DNA of 39,825 nucleotides. It comes from Verrucomicrobiota bacterium (lineage in GTDB: Bacteria; Verrucomicrobiota; Verrucomicrobiia; Verrucomicrobiales; DEV007). The notes beneath the pieces were generated by a model. The model did no database searches and was not told the DNA's origin. It saw nothing but the letters and a program-made list of their open reading frames with translations. Made by a program: the position numbers and the translations under genes. The stretch lies in contig JAHDID010000054.1 of assembly GCA_020630975.1 (NCBI GenBank), positions 1 to 39,825 on the forward strand, in the 5' to 3' direction. Below, in pieces: positions 8,261-17,313 of this stretch; positions within the stretch are counted from its first letter, which is position 1, and the number at the start of each line of letters is the position of its first letter.

Positions 8261-8470
8261 ATCACGAGTACAGCACCAACCAAACCAAGACACAAGTCCC
8301 GCGATTTTCACCCAGTAGGGCATCAACTCAAATTACCATAGCAATCTTCCACTGTCCCAGCACCCACGTGAGAGAAACCCCACGCAAAAAATAAGATAAG
8401 TCGACAGCTCAGCACTAAATTTTGCCACTTTATGCTTCACTTATTTTAAAAGAACTGGCACAACAGTAGG

Positions 8471-11400
8471 ATGAGAGCTCTTCTCAAATCCATTCGGCTC
8501 CCTCCCCCCCAAACACATAGGCGCGACTCTCCTAAACTTCCTAACAGAACAACAGCACTTTCCAAACTAAGGCAAAGCTCTCACTTACTCCGCTGCTGCA
8601 CCCTTGTTCTAGTTCCAGCCTTTGCAGCTCTACCCGTAACAGTCTCCAGTAATCCAAGTGGTGCGAATGTGGTGCACGGCGCAGCTACATTCAACGGCTT
8701 GGGAACGTCTGGGCTCACAATCAACCAAACCAGCGGCACCGCTATCATCAATTGGCAAGACTTCTCGGTCGGTGCAGGAGAGTGGACGCGTTTCGTTCAG
8801 CCGGGTAGTGACTCATTAGCTATCAATCGCGTGATCAGCGGCAACCCATCAGCCATCTACGGCAGTCTCAGCGCCAATGGTAATGTCACCGTGATTAATC
8901 CCAACGGCATCGTGGTAGGAGCCAGTGGCGTGATCGATGTGGCCGGAGCGATGACGCTATCGACTCTGGACGCCAGCAACAACGACCTACTAGATCGAGG
9001 AACCAATCGCTACTTTGGCAACAGTAATGCTGGAGTGACTAACTACGGGTCCGTCTCTGCAGGCGATGTGGTCATCCTCGGAAATTTCATGAGCAACCAT
9101 GGCTCCATCGTAGCAGACCGCTCCATCGCTATCGGGGCAGGCGGAGACATACTGGTTAACCAAACACTGGATGGAGCCACGATCTCTGTCCGCTCGGGTG
9201 GCCCAGGTGGGGCGACTGGCATTGAAAACAGCGGCGATATCGCTGGAGGCAGCGTAGCCCTGAAAGCCCATGGCAACTCGTACGCCATGGCCATCAATAA
9301 CACCGGCACCGGAAATATCCGTGCCCGAGGATATAACTACAGAGGTGGCATCCTGACGCTCCACGCGGGCCGAAGTGGCGGCATCATAAATACTGGCAAT
9401 CTATATGCGCGCCAACAGCAGACTGGCAAGGGTGGCCGGATCCATGTGGAAGGTGGAAATGTGAATCTGAAATCCGGCAGGATCGACGCCTCAGGATTCG
9501 TATCCGAGACAGGTGGTTCGATAGCTGTCGACGCAGCGGATCTGAATGTAGGTGCCAATGCACTACTTATTTCCGATGGTGTCGATGGAGGATCGATAAA
9601 GCTCGAGGGGCGAGACTCCGCTACTCTGGCTGGTAGACTTTCAGCCCGTAGCTATATCGGCAATGGCGGCGCAGTTGACTTCACTTCAGCTGGCAGCGTA
9701 CAAGTCGAGAGCTCTGCGAGTGTGAATGTGACAGGTATGGGTGGCGCAGGTGGAGAAGTGCGCATCGGCGGCGGCTATCAGGGAGCCGCTAGCGACATTA
9801 CCAATGCATCATCTACCACGATAGAAGACGGCGCACTGATCATAGCAGATGGCCTCGGGCGTGACGGCGGCGAGGTAGTGATCTGGTCCGATGGTGATAC
9901 CATGTTCTCTGGTGAAGTGTCAGCGCAGGCTCTAGGGTCAGTAGGTAATGGAGGACTAGTAGAAGTATCAGGTGCTGATCAGCTGACCTTCCGTGGCAAA
10001 GTATCGACACTAGCCAACAATGGCGAAACCGGAGTGCTACTCCTAGACCCCACCGATATCACCATCGTCGATGGAGCAGGCGCTGCGGGCACCATGACCG
10101 AGGCAGGCATCAATTCTGCACTACTGTCGAATAACCTGATCATTCATACTGGTGCCGCTGGCACCGATACAGGAAATATTTTAGTGGAAAATGATGTCCG
10201 CATCGAGTGGGGAAATCCCAACTCTGATTCGACGTCTACAAGCGGTCAAAACTACCATTCCCTTACCTTACTGGCCAATGGCGACATCACTGTCGAAGGC
10301 CACATCATCAGCCATGGCATGGGCAATGTAAATCTGTTCGCCGGCTGGGATGGGGTGAGCGGCAATCCGAGCAATACTGGGCCGGTCGACATCGCTGCAC
10401 TCCGCGCCTTCGGCACACCAGGTAGTGGCAGTGTCCGCATCAATGATCAGGGCAACGATCAAGCCGTGCAGGTAGGTAGTCGATTTGGTGAGACCAATGT
10501 GATCGGCCATGATGTCATTTTACAAGTCCCGTCCAGCGGAGACGATCGATTTGCACAGGTCGGCTATCGCGCTACCACACATGTCGAATCGGGCGGTGCC
10601 GGGATCTATGGGCTAGTGAATTCCTCGACTTTCCGCCAGGGGCTAAATGGTACGGCGACAGGCAGCATCGATCTACGGGGCACAGCCTTCGGCAATGCCG
10701 TAGTCGCATCGGGCGTATCTGGCAATATCAATATCGAAGCCCAGCGCAACGTCTTCCTACTCGGCCGCCAGGGAGAAGCCTCAGATAACTACACCCAGAT
10801 CGGACATGGAGGCAATGTCTATGCTACCGGCACCGGCGACGCCATCGATTTCTCCATCATCGATGCCGATCATTCTGGCGATATAGCTGTGACGGCCGGC
10901 ATAGGTGCGGCTAGCGCTATCGTTCTTCAAGCTGGGCAAGAGCGAGGCTACTCACGGATCGGCCATGGTGGCCTGAGCAATCCTGATGGAGGTCCTGCTG
11001 TCGGCGGCGTGAACGAGGGCGGAGCCTCAGCTCTCGCACATGGTGCAGGAGCCTTCCAAGGCGATATACACGTACGGAATAATAACGGCACCATCCTCGC
11101 CAGAGGTAATGATGGTGGCGGCTGGGCAGGATTTACCCAAATCGGTCATGGCGGCTACCGCAATGCTAGGACTTACGAAAAGACAGAGGGTATCGATACC
11201 ATCAGGGATGGCAATGATGTCGCCGATGTACTAGATGATGCGCGCAACTTAGACACAGCTCTAGGGCCTCGAGCGTTTGACCCCGATCTACTTACGCCAG
11301 ATGGCAATCCACTAGGTGACCGCGGAAATATCACAGTCGAGGCCGAATCCGGAAGTGTTATTTTTCTAGCCGGAAACACGAGTCGCTCTGGTGCGATTTT

Positions 11401-14400
11401 AGGTCACGGCGGTCACGAGCGCCCGGGAAATATCGGCTTATTCGATGCCAATGGAGAGGTCATAGAGAGAGCCGATATCACCGTCACTGCGGATCACATC
11501 CTATTTGGGAATCAGGTCGATACCGATGACCAGCGCTATGTAAAGCTAGGCCACGCAGGCTATCAGTCGCCGGGAAATGCTGCGGGAAATATCGATGTCA
11601 CCTCTAGAGTTGGTAGCATCAGCTTTGAAGGCGGGGAAAATGAGGGCTACGCTCATCTAGGTCACGGTGGCTTCGTCCGCACTTGGAATGCAGGTAATCA
11701 AGGTGTCGCAGGCTCGCTGCGGGGAGATATCACGGTCCAATCAGCAGCCGACATTGTTTTTCGTAGCGGTGGTGAAGTGTTAGGAGCGAACTCAGGCGCC
11801 GACCGGGCCTTCTCGCAGATCGGTCATGGTGGATTTGGTTGGACAGCCATATCGCAAGCACCCAACGAACTATTGCATGGCCATAGTGGCGATATCGTAG
11901 TCAGTGCAGCGGGCAAAATCGATTTCATGTCGGGCCAGCCCGATGAAAATATGTCTGCAGGAAATTCGTCGTATAGCATGATCGGACATGGCGGCTATTC
12001 CTCTAGAGGTGACCACTGGGGCAAGATCGATGTCTCTAGCGGTACAGGAGTCCGCTTTGAAGCGGTGGGCGGCTGGGACTCGGTAAAGTCAGACGGCACT
12101 GCAGGCGATGCCCGAGGCGATACTAATTTCGTCCAGATCGGCCATGGCGGTCGTGCCAATGATTTTGAGGAAAACGATGCTCGTGGCGGTGTCATCTCGA
12201 ATCGCCTAGGCGGGTCAGCAGGCTCCAATCGAGATTCATCCATTTCAGTTACAGCACTATCTGGAGATATCGAGATGATCGCCCCTCAAAAAACGACTAT
12301 CGATCACCAGTTAGCACTCATCCAAAATCCAACCGATGCATCGAGCCGCTGGGCGGATGAGGATGATGCACGCTTCTCACACTACGCGGTTCGAAGCTGG
12401 GCGAAAATAGGTCATACCGATGTGGATGGCTCGAACTACAGACTCAGCACTGCCAGCGAAGTCGGAGATGGCTCAGGAGTCCTCGGCGATATCACAGTCA
12501 ATGCCTCGGCTGGTGCTGTTAGATTTGTCGGTAGCCAGCTCAAGCAAGCATTTAGTAATGATACTAGAAATGCCGATGCTACCAGAGATGCCTTTTCATC
12601 GCGCAGGTCAGAGCAGAATTTTACCGGTGTAGGCCACGGAGGCATCACCATGCGAGGCGTGAAGTCCGGCGACATCACAGTCATGGCTAGAGACGACATC
12701 CTTATCGAGGGTGGCATGGGTCGGCACGATCACTCACACATAGGCCATGGAGGCTGGGACAATGACGGTGCTGGCGGTAATAATGGTGCTCTCCGCGCCA
12801 GTGATTCGCACGATGGCTCTATCACTGTGCTTACCAGCGCAGGCAGTATCGATCTCCTCGGTGGAAATGGAGGCGCGACCAAAGCTAACATCGATGCCAT
12901 CCTCTACACCTACGCCCAGATCGGTCATGGTGGACGTAGCTCAAACGGCTCCGTAAAAGGCGGCGACGACCACATCACTGTGCGTGCTGGCGGAGGTGAT
13001 CTGAATGTGCATGCAGGCTTTGGCTTCGCCGAAAACTTTGCGCTGATCGGTCATGGAGGGCACGATAGTCGAGCTCAGGAATTCAATGGCAATATCGATA
13101 CCTACGCCCTAAACAATATTTCGCTGCGCGGCACGGAGTCTGGCTACAACCAAGTCTCCAATTTTGCCCAGATCGGCCATGGTGGATGGAATGTAGACAT
13201 CGAGCTCAGCAACAACGATCTAGGGAACGATGGCCTGATAGTGGTAGGCGACATCTCTGCCGTAGCAGCTACGGGCGATATCACTATGGCAGCCGGTGTC
13301 GACAATATCAGCGTAGCCTCTGGAGGTGCGAATAACTTCCGCTACGAGGGCGATGCCGCACCCAATACTGGTTTTGGAGGAACCTCATCCGATGGATATA
13401 TGTATGCAGGCGTCGATACCGCTGCAGATGTCAATGTGCGATCCCAAGGTGGCTGGACCCGAATCGGTCACGGTGGGCAGCACACCAATATCACTGCGCG
13501 AGATGAGGACATCACCGTAGTCGCAGGTGGAAACCTGGTCGGAGTCGCTGGCGAGTTTCGCGATGCCATGGTCCAAGTAGGCCATGGTGGTGGACCCGAC
13601 TCATGGGGTGGCAACCGAGCACGCAGACGCACCATCGCGATCGGCGATATCGACATCACCGTAGGTAACGATATGTCGCTATTCGCAGGCTCGGGGGACA
13701 ATGCCGCGGTAAAAATCGGCAATGGAGAGTATCAACCAACAAGTGATCGAAACCGCACAGAAGTAGGAACCGATGGGCGGGGACGAACCACGACATGGTC
13801 CGGCGACATCCATGTAAAGGTAGGAAACGATCTAGTCCTAGACGCCGACGAAACAATCAACCCAGCTGTGGCGATCGTCGATGGGCAAGCCATCAATGCC
13901 TTAGGCCTTCGTGATACCTACGCAGGCGGGCTGGATATGAACCGAGTCTTAATCGGACATCGAGATAGCAATGACAGCCGAGCCAACCACACCGGAGTCG
14001 AGTCTACAGGCAATACTTTTATCGCCGTCAGTCGCAATAATCCAGACTTCATCGCTGGTGGTAGCGGCGAATTTATCACCCGAGTCAGTGCTGGCAATCC
14101 CAACGGGGTAGCCATCTCCAGTGGCGGCAACGGCTTAGAAGGCGATCTGAGACTTTACATGCCAAACCGCCCGCAAAACCTAATACAGGCAGGCACCCTC
14201 CTAAATGCAGCAGTCTACAGCGATCCCGATGGGCAGGCAGCAGGCTCTAGATCAGCGGTCTCGCTTCTTGCTAACGATAATCGAAGCGATGAAAACCTAG
14301 ACTACTATGAGCATCAGTTTGGCTCGACCGGCACGCCAAGCGGTACCTTTTCTCCCGAAGGCCCCTATGCTGTCGTCAATGGACTGGGCGACTTTTATCA

Positions 14401-14950
14401 AATCTATTACAACAATGTCTCGCCCACAGTGACCACCCCAAACATCGGTGGACCAGGGAACAATGGCGGAGCAGCAACAACAACGCAATCCGTATCACCA
14501 CCGCCCCCCGTCCCCTTCGATTACACGGCATTTGTCGGAGATGAGATGTGGGAAGCCTATGACTGGCCTTATGGATTGTTAGAGTTCGATGGCTACAACA
14601 ATCTGCTAGAAGGCCTCAGCCCGAGAGCTATTGTCGACTCAGCAGACAATTACATCCCACGTTCGGGCCTAGAGGAAGCTCTAGATGCGGCTTTTGGCAG
14701 ACGCCGCTGGACTTGGCGACCTGGAGGAGAGGACTACTTTCTGTCTAGCGAGGGCAGCTTTGCAGCCTCCTCCGACTATGCCAAAGAGCTAAACGAGGAC
14801 AACGACCGCATCCGAGAGCGAGCACTACGCGGCATTGGAAAAGGAGAAAACACCTTCTTCCTCTACGAACCGAGTACCAACCGATACTCCAGCATGCGCA
14901 TGTTTGGTTACCCTACCGCCGATATTCCCGCCTTTCAGCCCGGGCAGTAG
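8471..14950 (+). CDS. Giant filamentous-haemagglutinin-type (TPS-domain) repeat exoprotein
   Basis: A 2159-residue secreted protein. The basic N-terminal 35 residues and a hydrophobic segment (about 38-56) form an extended signal peptide. The TPS/haemagglutination-activity domain follows: the NPSGANVVHG start, IINWQDFSVGAGE, INRVISGNPSAIYG and INPNGIVVGASG are all diagnostic. This domain normally engages a TpsB outer-membrane pore for export and seeds a right-handed beta-helix. The rest is Gly/Asp/Asn-rich beta-strand sequence in which QIGHGG-type motifs recur about every 40-90 residues between about 775 and 1830. The last 150 residues are different (YDWPYGLLEFDGY and a helical tail) and lack an autotransporter barrel or PEP-CTERM sorting signal. 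No tpsB gene lies in the window. A role in adhesion or as a surface filament is inferred from the family. Confidence 0.9.
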   Translation: MRALLKSIRLPPPQTHRRDSPKLPNRTTALSKLRQSSHLLRCCTLVLVPAFAALPVTVSSNPSGANVVHGAATFNGLGTSGLTINQTSGTAIINWQDFSVGAGEWTRFVQPGSDSLAINRVISGNPSAIYGSLSANGNVTVINPNGIVVGASGVIDVAGAMTLSTLDASNNDLLDRGTNRYFGNSNAGVTNYGSVSAGDVVILGNFMSNHGSIVADRSIAIGAGGDILVNQTLDGATISVRSGGPGGATGIENSGDIAGGSVALKAHGNSYAMAINNTGTGNIRARGYNYRGGILTLHAGRSGGIINTGNLYARQQQTGKGGRIHVEGGNVNLKSGRIDASGFVSETGGSIAVDAADLNVGANALLISDGVDGGSIKLEGRDSATLAGRLSARSYIGNGGAVDFTSAGSVQVESSASVNVTGMGGAGGEVRIGGGYQGAASDITNASSTTIEDGALIIADGLGRDGGEVVIWSDGDTMFSGEVSAQALGSVGNGGLVEVSGADQLTFRGKVSTLANNGETGVLLLDPTDITIVDGAGAAGTMTEAGINSALLSNNLIIHTGAAGTDTGNILVENDVRIEWGNPNSDSTSTSGQNYHSLTLLANGDITVEGHIISHGMGNVNLFAGWDGVSGNPSNTGPVDIAALRAFGTPGSGSVRINDQGNDQAVQVGSRFGETNVIGHDVILQVPSSGDDRFAQVGYRATTHVESGGAGIYGLVNSSTFRQGLNGTATGSIDLRGTAFGNAVVASGVSGNINIEAQRNVFLLGRQGEASDNYTQIGHGGNVYATGTGDAIDFSIIDADHSGDIAVTAGIGAASAIVLQAGQERGYSRIGHGGLSNPDGGPAVGGVNEGGASALAHGAGAFQGDIHVRNNNGTILARGNDGGGWAGFTQIGHGGYRNARTYEKTEGIDTIRDGNDVADVLDDARNLDTALGPRAFDPDLLTPDGNPLGDRGNITVEAESGSVIFLAGNTSRSGAILGHGGHERPGNIGLFDANGEVIERADITVTADHILFGNQVDTDDQRYVKLGHAGYQSPGNAAGNIDVTSRVGSISFEGGENEGYAHLGHGGFVRTWNAGNQGVAGSLRGDITVQSAADIVFRSGGEVLGANSGADRAFSQIGHGGFGWTAISQAPNELLHGHSGDIVVSAAGKIDFMSGQPDENMSAGNSSYSMIGHGGYSSRGDHWGKIDVSSGTGVRFEAVGGWDSVKSDGTAGDARGDTNFVQIGHGGRANDFEENDARGGVISNRLGGSAGSNRDSSISVTALSGDIEMIAPQKTTIDHQLALIQNPTDASSRWADEDDARFSHYAVRSWAKIGHTDVDGSNYRLSTASEVGDGSGVLGDITVNASAGAVRFVGSQLKQAFSNDTRNADATRDAFSSRRSEQNFTGVGHGGITMRGVKSGDITVMARDDILIEGGMGRHDHSHIGHGGWDNDGAGGNNGALRASDSHDGSITVLTSAGSIDLLGGNGGATKANIDAILYTYAQIGHGGRSSNGSVKGGDDHITVRAGGGDLNVHAGFGFAENFALIGHGGHDSRAQEFNGNIDTYALNNISLRGTESGYNQVSNFAQIGHGGWNVDIELSNNDLGNDGLIVVGDISAVAATGDITMAAGVDNISVASGGANNFRYEGDAAPNTGFGGTSSDGYMYAGVDTAADVNVRSQGGWTRIGHGGQHTNITARDEDITVVAGGNLVGVAGEFRDAMVQVGHGGGPDSWGGNRARRRTIAIGDIDITVGNDMSLFAGSGDNAAVKIGNGEYQPTSDRNRTEVGTDGRGRTTTWSGDIHVKVGNDLVLDADETINPAVAIVDGQAINALGLRDTYAGGLDMNRVLIGHRDSNDSRANHTGVESTGNTFIAVSRNNPDFIAGGSGEFITRVSAGNPNGVAISSGGNGLEGDLRLYMPNRPQNLIQAGTLLNAAVYSDPDGQAAGSRSAVSLLANDNRSDENLDYYEHQFGSTGTPSGTFSPEGPYAVVNGLGDFYQIYYNNVSPTVTTPNIGGPGNNGGAATTTQSVSPPPPVPFDYTAFVGDEMWEAYDWPYGLLEFDGYNNLLEGLSPRAIVDSADNYIPRSGLEEALDAAFGRRRWTWRPGGEDYFLSSEGSFAASSDYAKELNEDNDRIRERALRGIGKGENTFFLYEPSTNRYSSMRMFGYPTADIPAFQPGQ
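10795..13970 (+). repeat. GHGG repeat region inside the TPS exoprotein
   Basis: About 19 copies of a motif of the form [hydrophobic]-[IVL]-G-H-G-G are spread along this stretch. Fifteen are exact GHGG and four are variants (GHAG, GHTD, GNGE, GHRD). Each is typically followed by a variable loop and then a GDI-x-V strand, so the unit is a long, imperfect beta-helix repeat. DNA identity between units is low, so the array is old or diversified and was not recently amplified. Confidence 0.85.
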
Positions 14951-14967
14951 GGTATAAATAAAGCAAA

Positions 14968-15672
14968 TTACTTGTCCTTTGGGCAAGTACTCGCTTCCAG
15001 GAGTTTTTCCATAGCCGACTCATCTGGAATAGTTTGCGTCGCAGAACTATCGAGCAAAGAGATAGTCGCATTGCACCCCTCTAGCAGCACGACTCCGCAG
15101 TCAGAAAGCCCCTCCGGCACACCTCCTTTGTTCACTACCTTTTTCATGTAGTAGGCGTTACAGCATTTGTTGATGTACTGAGCCGCTTTGCGAAAGTTCT
15201 TCGCCTCATTTTCATAGTTAAAGACAGTGTTCAACTGGGCGACATCGATCAGATTGAGCACTGATATTTTCTCAAGCGACCGCTCAAAAATAGAACTTTG
15301 CGTCAAGCCCTGGATCCCTCCTTTGATACCCACCTCAGCGAATTTCACGTACTCACCACTGACGCGCTTTCGCTCACTCGCTTCCAGAAAGTGCTTCGAC
15401 AGTGCCGTGGCAAATGCTAGGATCTCGGCATCCGTGATATTGACGTCATAGGGTGTGACGACATCTTTCTTGGCTAGCAGGCAAGTCTGAGGATCAGGTG
15501 CGCACCCTTCTTCCTCTACGATGACTTTGGCTTCTTCCACAGCCTCTCGGTGCTTATTATACCCCTGAACCGAAGTCAGGTGACTGATCTGAGTATGCTG
15601 GCATGAACTCCCTGCAAAAAGCAGAACGATGACTCCAGCAATTCTATTTATTGATTTATATTTTGTTGACAT
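14968..15672 (-). CDS. Cys-rich lipoprotein of unknown function
   Basis: A 234-residue protein with a basic N-terminus, a hydrophobic core and the lipobox FAGSSC, so it is probably a membrane-anchored lipoprotein. The mature part is mostly helical in character and contains several Cys (EEEGCAPDPQTC, INKCCNAYY, DCGVVLLEGC, STCPKD) that could form periplasmic disulfides. I do not recognise the family. The gene converges on the TPS exoprotein gene, with 17 bp between stops. The spacing suggests no shared promoter, and a functional link to the exoprotein is speculative. Confidence 0.7.
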   Translation of the reverse strand: MSTKYKSINRIAGVIVLLFAGSSCQHTQISHLTSVQGYNKHREAVEEAKVIVEEEGCAPDPQTCLLAKKDVVTPYDVNITDAEILAFATALSKHFLEASERKRVSGEYVKFAEVGIKGGIQGLTQSSIFERSLEKISVLNLIDVAQLNTVFNYENEAKNFRKAAQYINKCCNAYYMKKVVNKGGVPEGLSDCGVVLLEGCNATISLLDSSATQTIPDESAMEKLLEASTCPKDK

Positions 15673-15754
15673 AGCGGTTTGTTCTGAGAACGCCGCATTA
15701 TTTAAGAGATCTTAAGTATTATCAAGAATGAATGTTACGATTACACGAAATTCT

Positions 15755-15916
15755 AACTTTTGTTAACTAAATTACCACCACGAAAGCTCAAAGTGCCGGA
15801 GGCACGACAGAAAATAGCCGGTGGCGCGCAGCGCAGCGAAACCACCGGACCTCGATTCCCCAAAATACCAAAGTCCCAGCAGGGACGGCAGAAGCGTGCC
15901 ACCACCAACTCACCGC
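15755..15916. repeat. PVC-type intergenic repeat element (copy C)
   Basis: Between the lipoprotein and the third oxidoreductase lies a non-coding element with inverted pairs: GCCGGAGGC, then TAGCCGGTGG matched by CCACCGG, and GTCCCAGCAGGGAC. These blocks resemble those of the longer elements at 34390-34647 and 37677-37927, including a TTGTTAACTA edge like GTTAACCTA there. Similar GC-rich dispersed repeats are familiar from PVC genomes; I know of no assigned function. The 314-bp gap containing it holds no other gene. Confidence 0.65.
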
Positions 15917-15986
15917 CCCTCTTAGCAAATCCACCCAACGGACTTAGGCCATAGGCATTTTCCCAGATCGTGTCTACGTTCTCCCC

Positions 15987-17273
15987 ATGATCGATCCCGA
16001 TAAGTCTCTCTCGCGCCGCAAAGCTCTGAAAAGCGGCCTCGCTACGATAGTCGCCGGCTCTGCAGCCCCCATGGTCCTGCCCTCCCGTGTCCTCGGGCGC
16101 GCTGGCGAGGTCGGCCCCAATAGCCGCATCAATGTCGGTATCGTCGGCAATGGCCTGATCTCCAAAGGCCACCGCGGCTACTGCGTGAGCAACAAAGAGA
16201 CACAAGTCGTAGCACTCAGCGATGTGAACCAAGCCGTGCTCGACAAGCTCGTGCCCGAGGTAAAAGCCGCCGAGGGCGCCTGCGATGGCTACATCGACTA
16301 CCGCGAGCTGTGCGAGCGCCCAGACATCGATGCCGTCTTTTCCACCACTCCCGATCACTGGCACGCCGCCGTCGCCATCGATGCCATGCGCCATGGCAAA
16401 GATGTCTACGTCGAGAAACCTATGACTCTCACCATCGAGGAAGGCATCGCCATGCGTGCCGCTGTGGAGCGCTACGGAGCAGTCCTCCAGGTCGGCTCGC
16501 AGCAGCGCTCCGAGTGGCAGTTTCGCAAAGCGGCAGAGCTCGTGCGCAATGGCTACATCGGCGAGGTGCACACCATCATCGCTCGGCTAGGCGGCTTTCC
16601 TCCTCCGACTCAGTTCGACGAGCAGCCAGTTCCTGAGGGATTCGACTACGACCGCTGGCTCGGCCCCGCGCCATGGGAGCCGTACAATATCGAGCGCGTC
16701 AAAGGCCAGTACAGCGGTGGTTGGCGCCGGTTCTGGGAATATGGCTCGCGCAAAAATGGCGACTGGGGCGCCCACCACTTCGACATCATCCAGTGGGCAC
16801 TGGGCATGGACGACTCCGGCCCCGATTACTTTGTGCCAAAGGGCTACGAAGGTGCCGAGCACCAGATGCACTCCTACGCTAATGGCCCCAAAGTCATCCG
16901 CGATGGCGATAGCAAAGGCCAGATGATCCGCTTCATCGGTGAAAAGGGCGAAGTCCTCGTCAGCCGTGGCGGCAAGCTAGAGACCACTCCAGCCGAGCTC
17001 AAAGGCATGCTACTGAAGCCGAACGACACGCACCTCTACAAGTCGACCAACCACCGTGCCGACTGGCTCAATGCCATCCGCACCCGCAAACAACCCATCT
17101 GCGATGTCGAGGTCGGCCACCGCACCTCTACCATCTGCCAGCTCAGCGGTATCGCCGAGCGCCTCGGTCGCCCGGTGAAGTGGGATCCAGCAAAAGAGCA
17201 GGTCATCGACGACCCAGTAGCCGCTCGCATGATGGATCGTCCGCGTCGTGGCCCCTACACCCTGCCAGTCTAA
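15987..17273 (+). CDS. Tat-exported Gfo/Idh/MocA-family oxidoreductase (3)
   Basis: A 428-residue oxidoreductase. SRRKALKSG (9-17) is a twin-arginine motif followed by an Ala/Val-rich stretch, pointing to export as a folded protein. The Rossmann turn is GIVGNG (51-56), TTPDHWHA follows at about 120-127, and the classical EKP is kept at 143-145, unlike QKP in the other two copies. The C-terminal domain has WEYGSRKNGDWGAHHFD, typical of the family's catalytic region. It is followed after 40 bp by a secreted HEAT-repeat protein on the same strand, with which it may be co-expressed. The substrate, probably a sugar or sugar acid, cannot be told. Confidence 0.92.
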   Translation: MIDPDKSLSRRKALKSGLATIVAGSAAPMVLPSRVLGRAGEVGPNSRINVGIVGNGLISKGHRGYCVSNKETQVVALSDVNQAVLDKLVPEVKAAEGACDGYIDYRELCERPDIDAVFSTTPDHWHAAVAIDAMRHGKDVYVEKPMTLTIEEGIAMRAAVERYGAVLQVGSQQRSEWQFRKAAELVRNGYIGEVHTIIARLGGFPPPTQFDEQPVPEGFDYDRWLGPAPWEPYNIERVKGQYSGGWRRFWEYGSRKNGDWGAHHFDIIQWALGMDDSGPDYFVPKGYEGAEHQMHSYANGPKVIRDGDSKGQMIRFIGEKGEVLVSRGGKLETTPAELKGMLLKPNDTHLYKSTNHRADWLNAIRTRKQPICDVEVGHRTSTICQLSGIAERLGRPVKWDPAKEQVIDDPVAARMMDRPRRGPYTLPV

Positions 17274-17313
17274 GTCTCTCACCTCACCATTTCATTTATA
17301 CACCTATCCTTTT

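Noticed and set aside
8456-8470. TGGCAC just before the TPS exoprotein start, as a possible sigma-54 site
   Set aside because: The required GC ten bases after GG is absent, and it would overlap the start codon.
15753-16571. 272-codon minus-strand frame over the third oxidoreductase start
   Set aside because: Antisense to a clear Tat-oxidoreductase and runs into a non-coding repeat; no family features.
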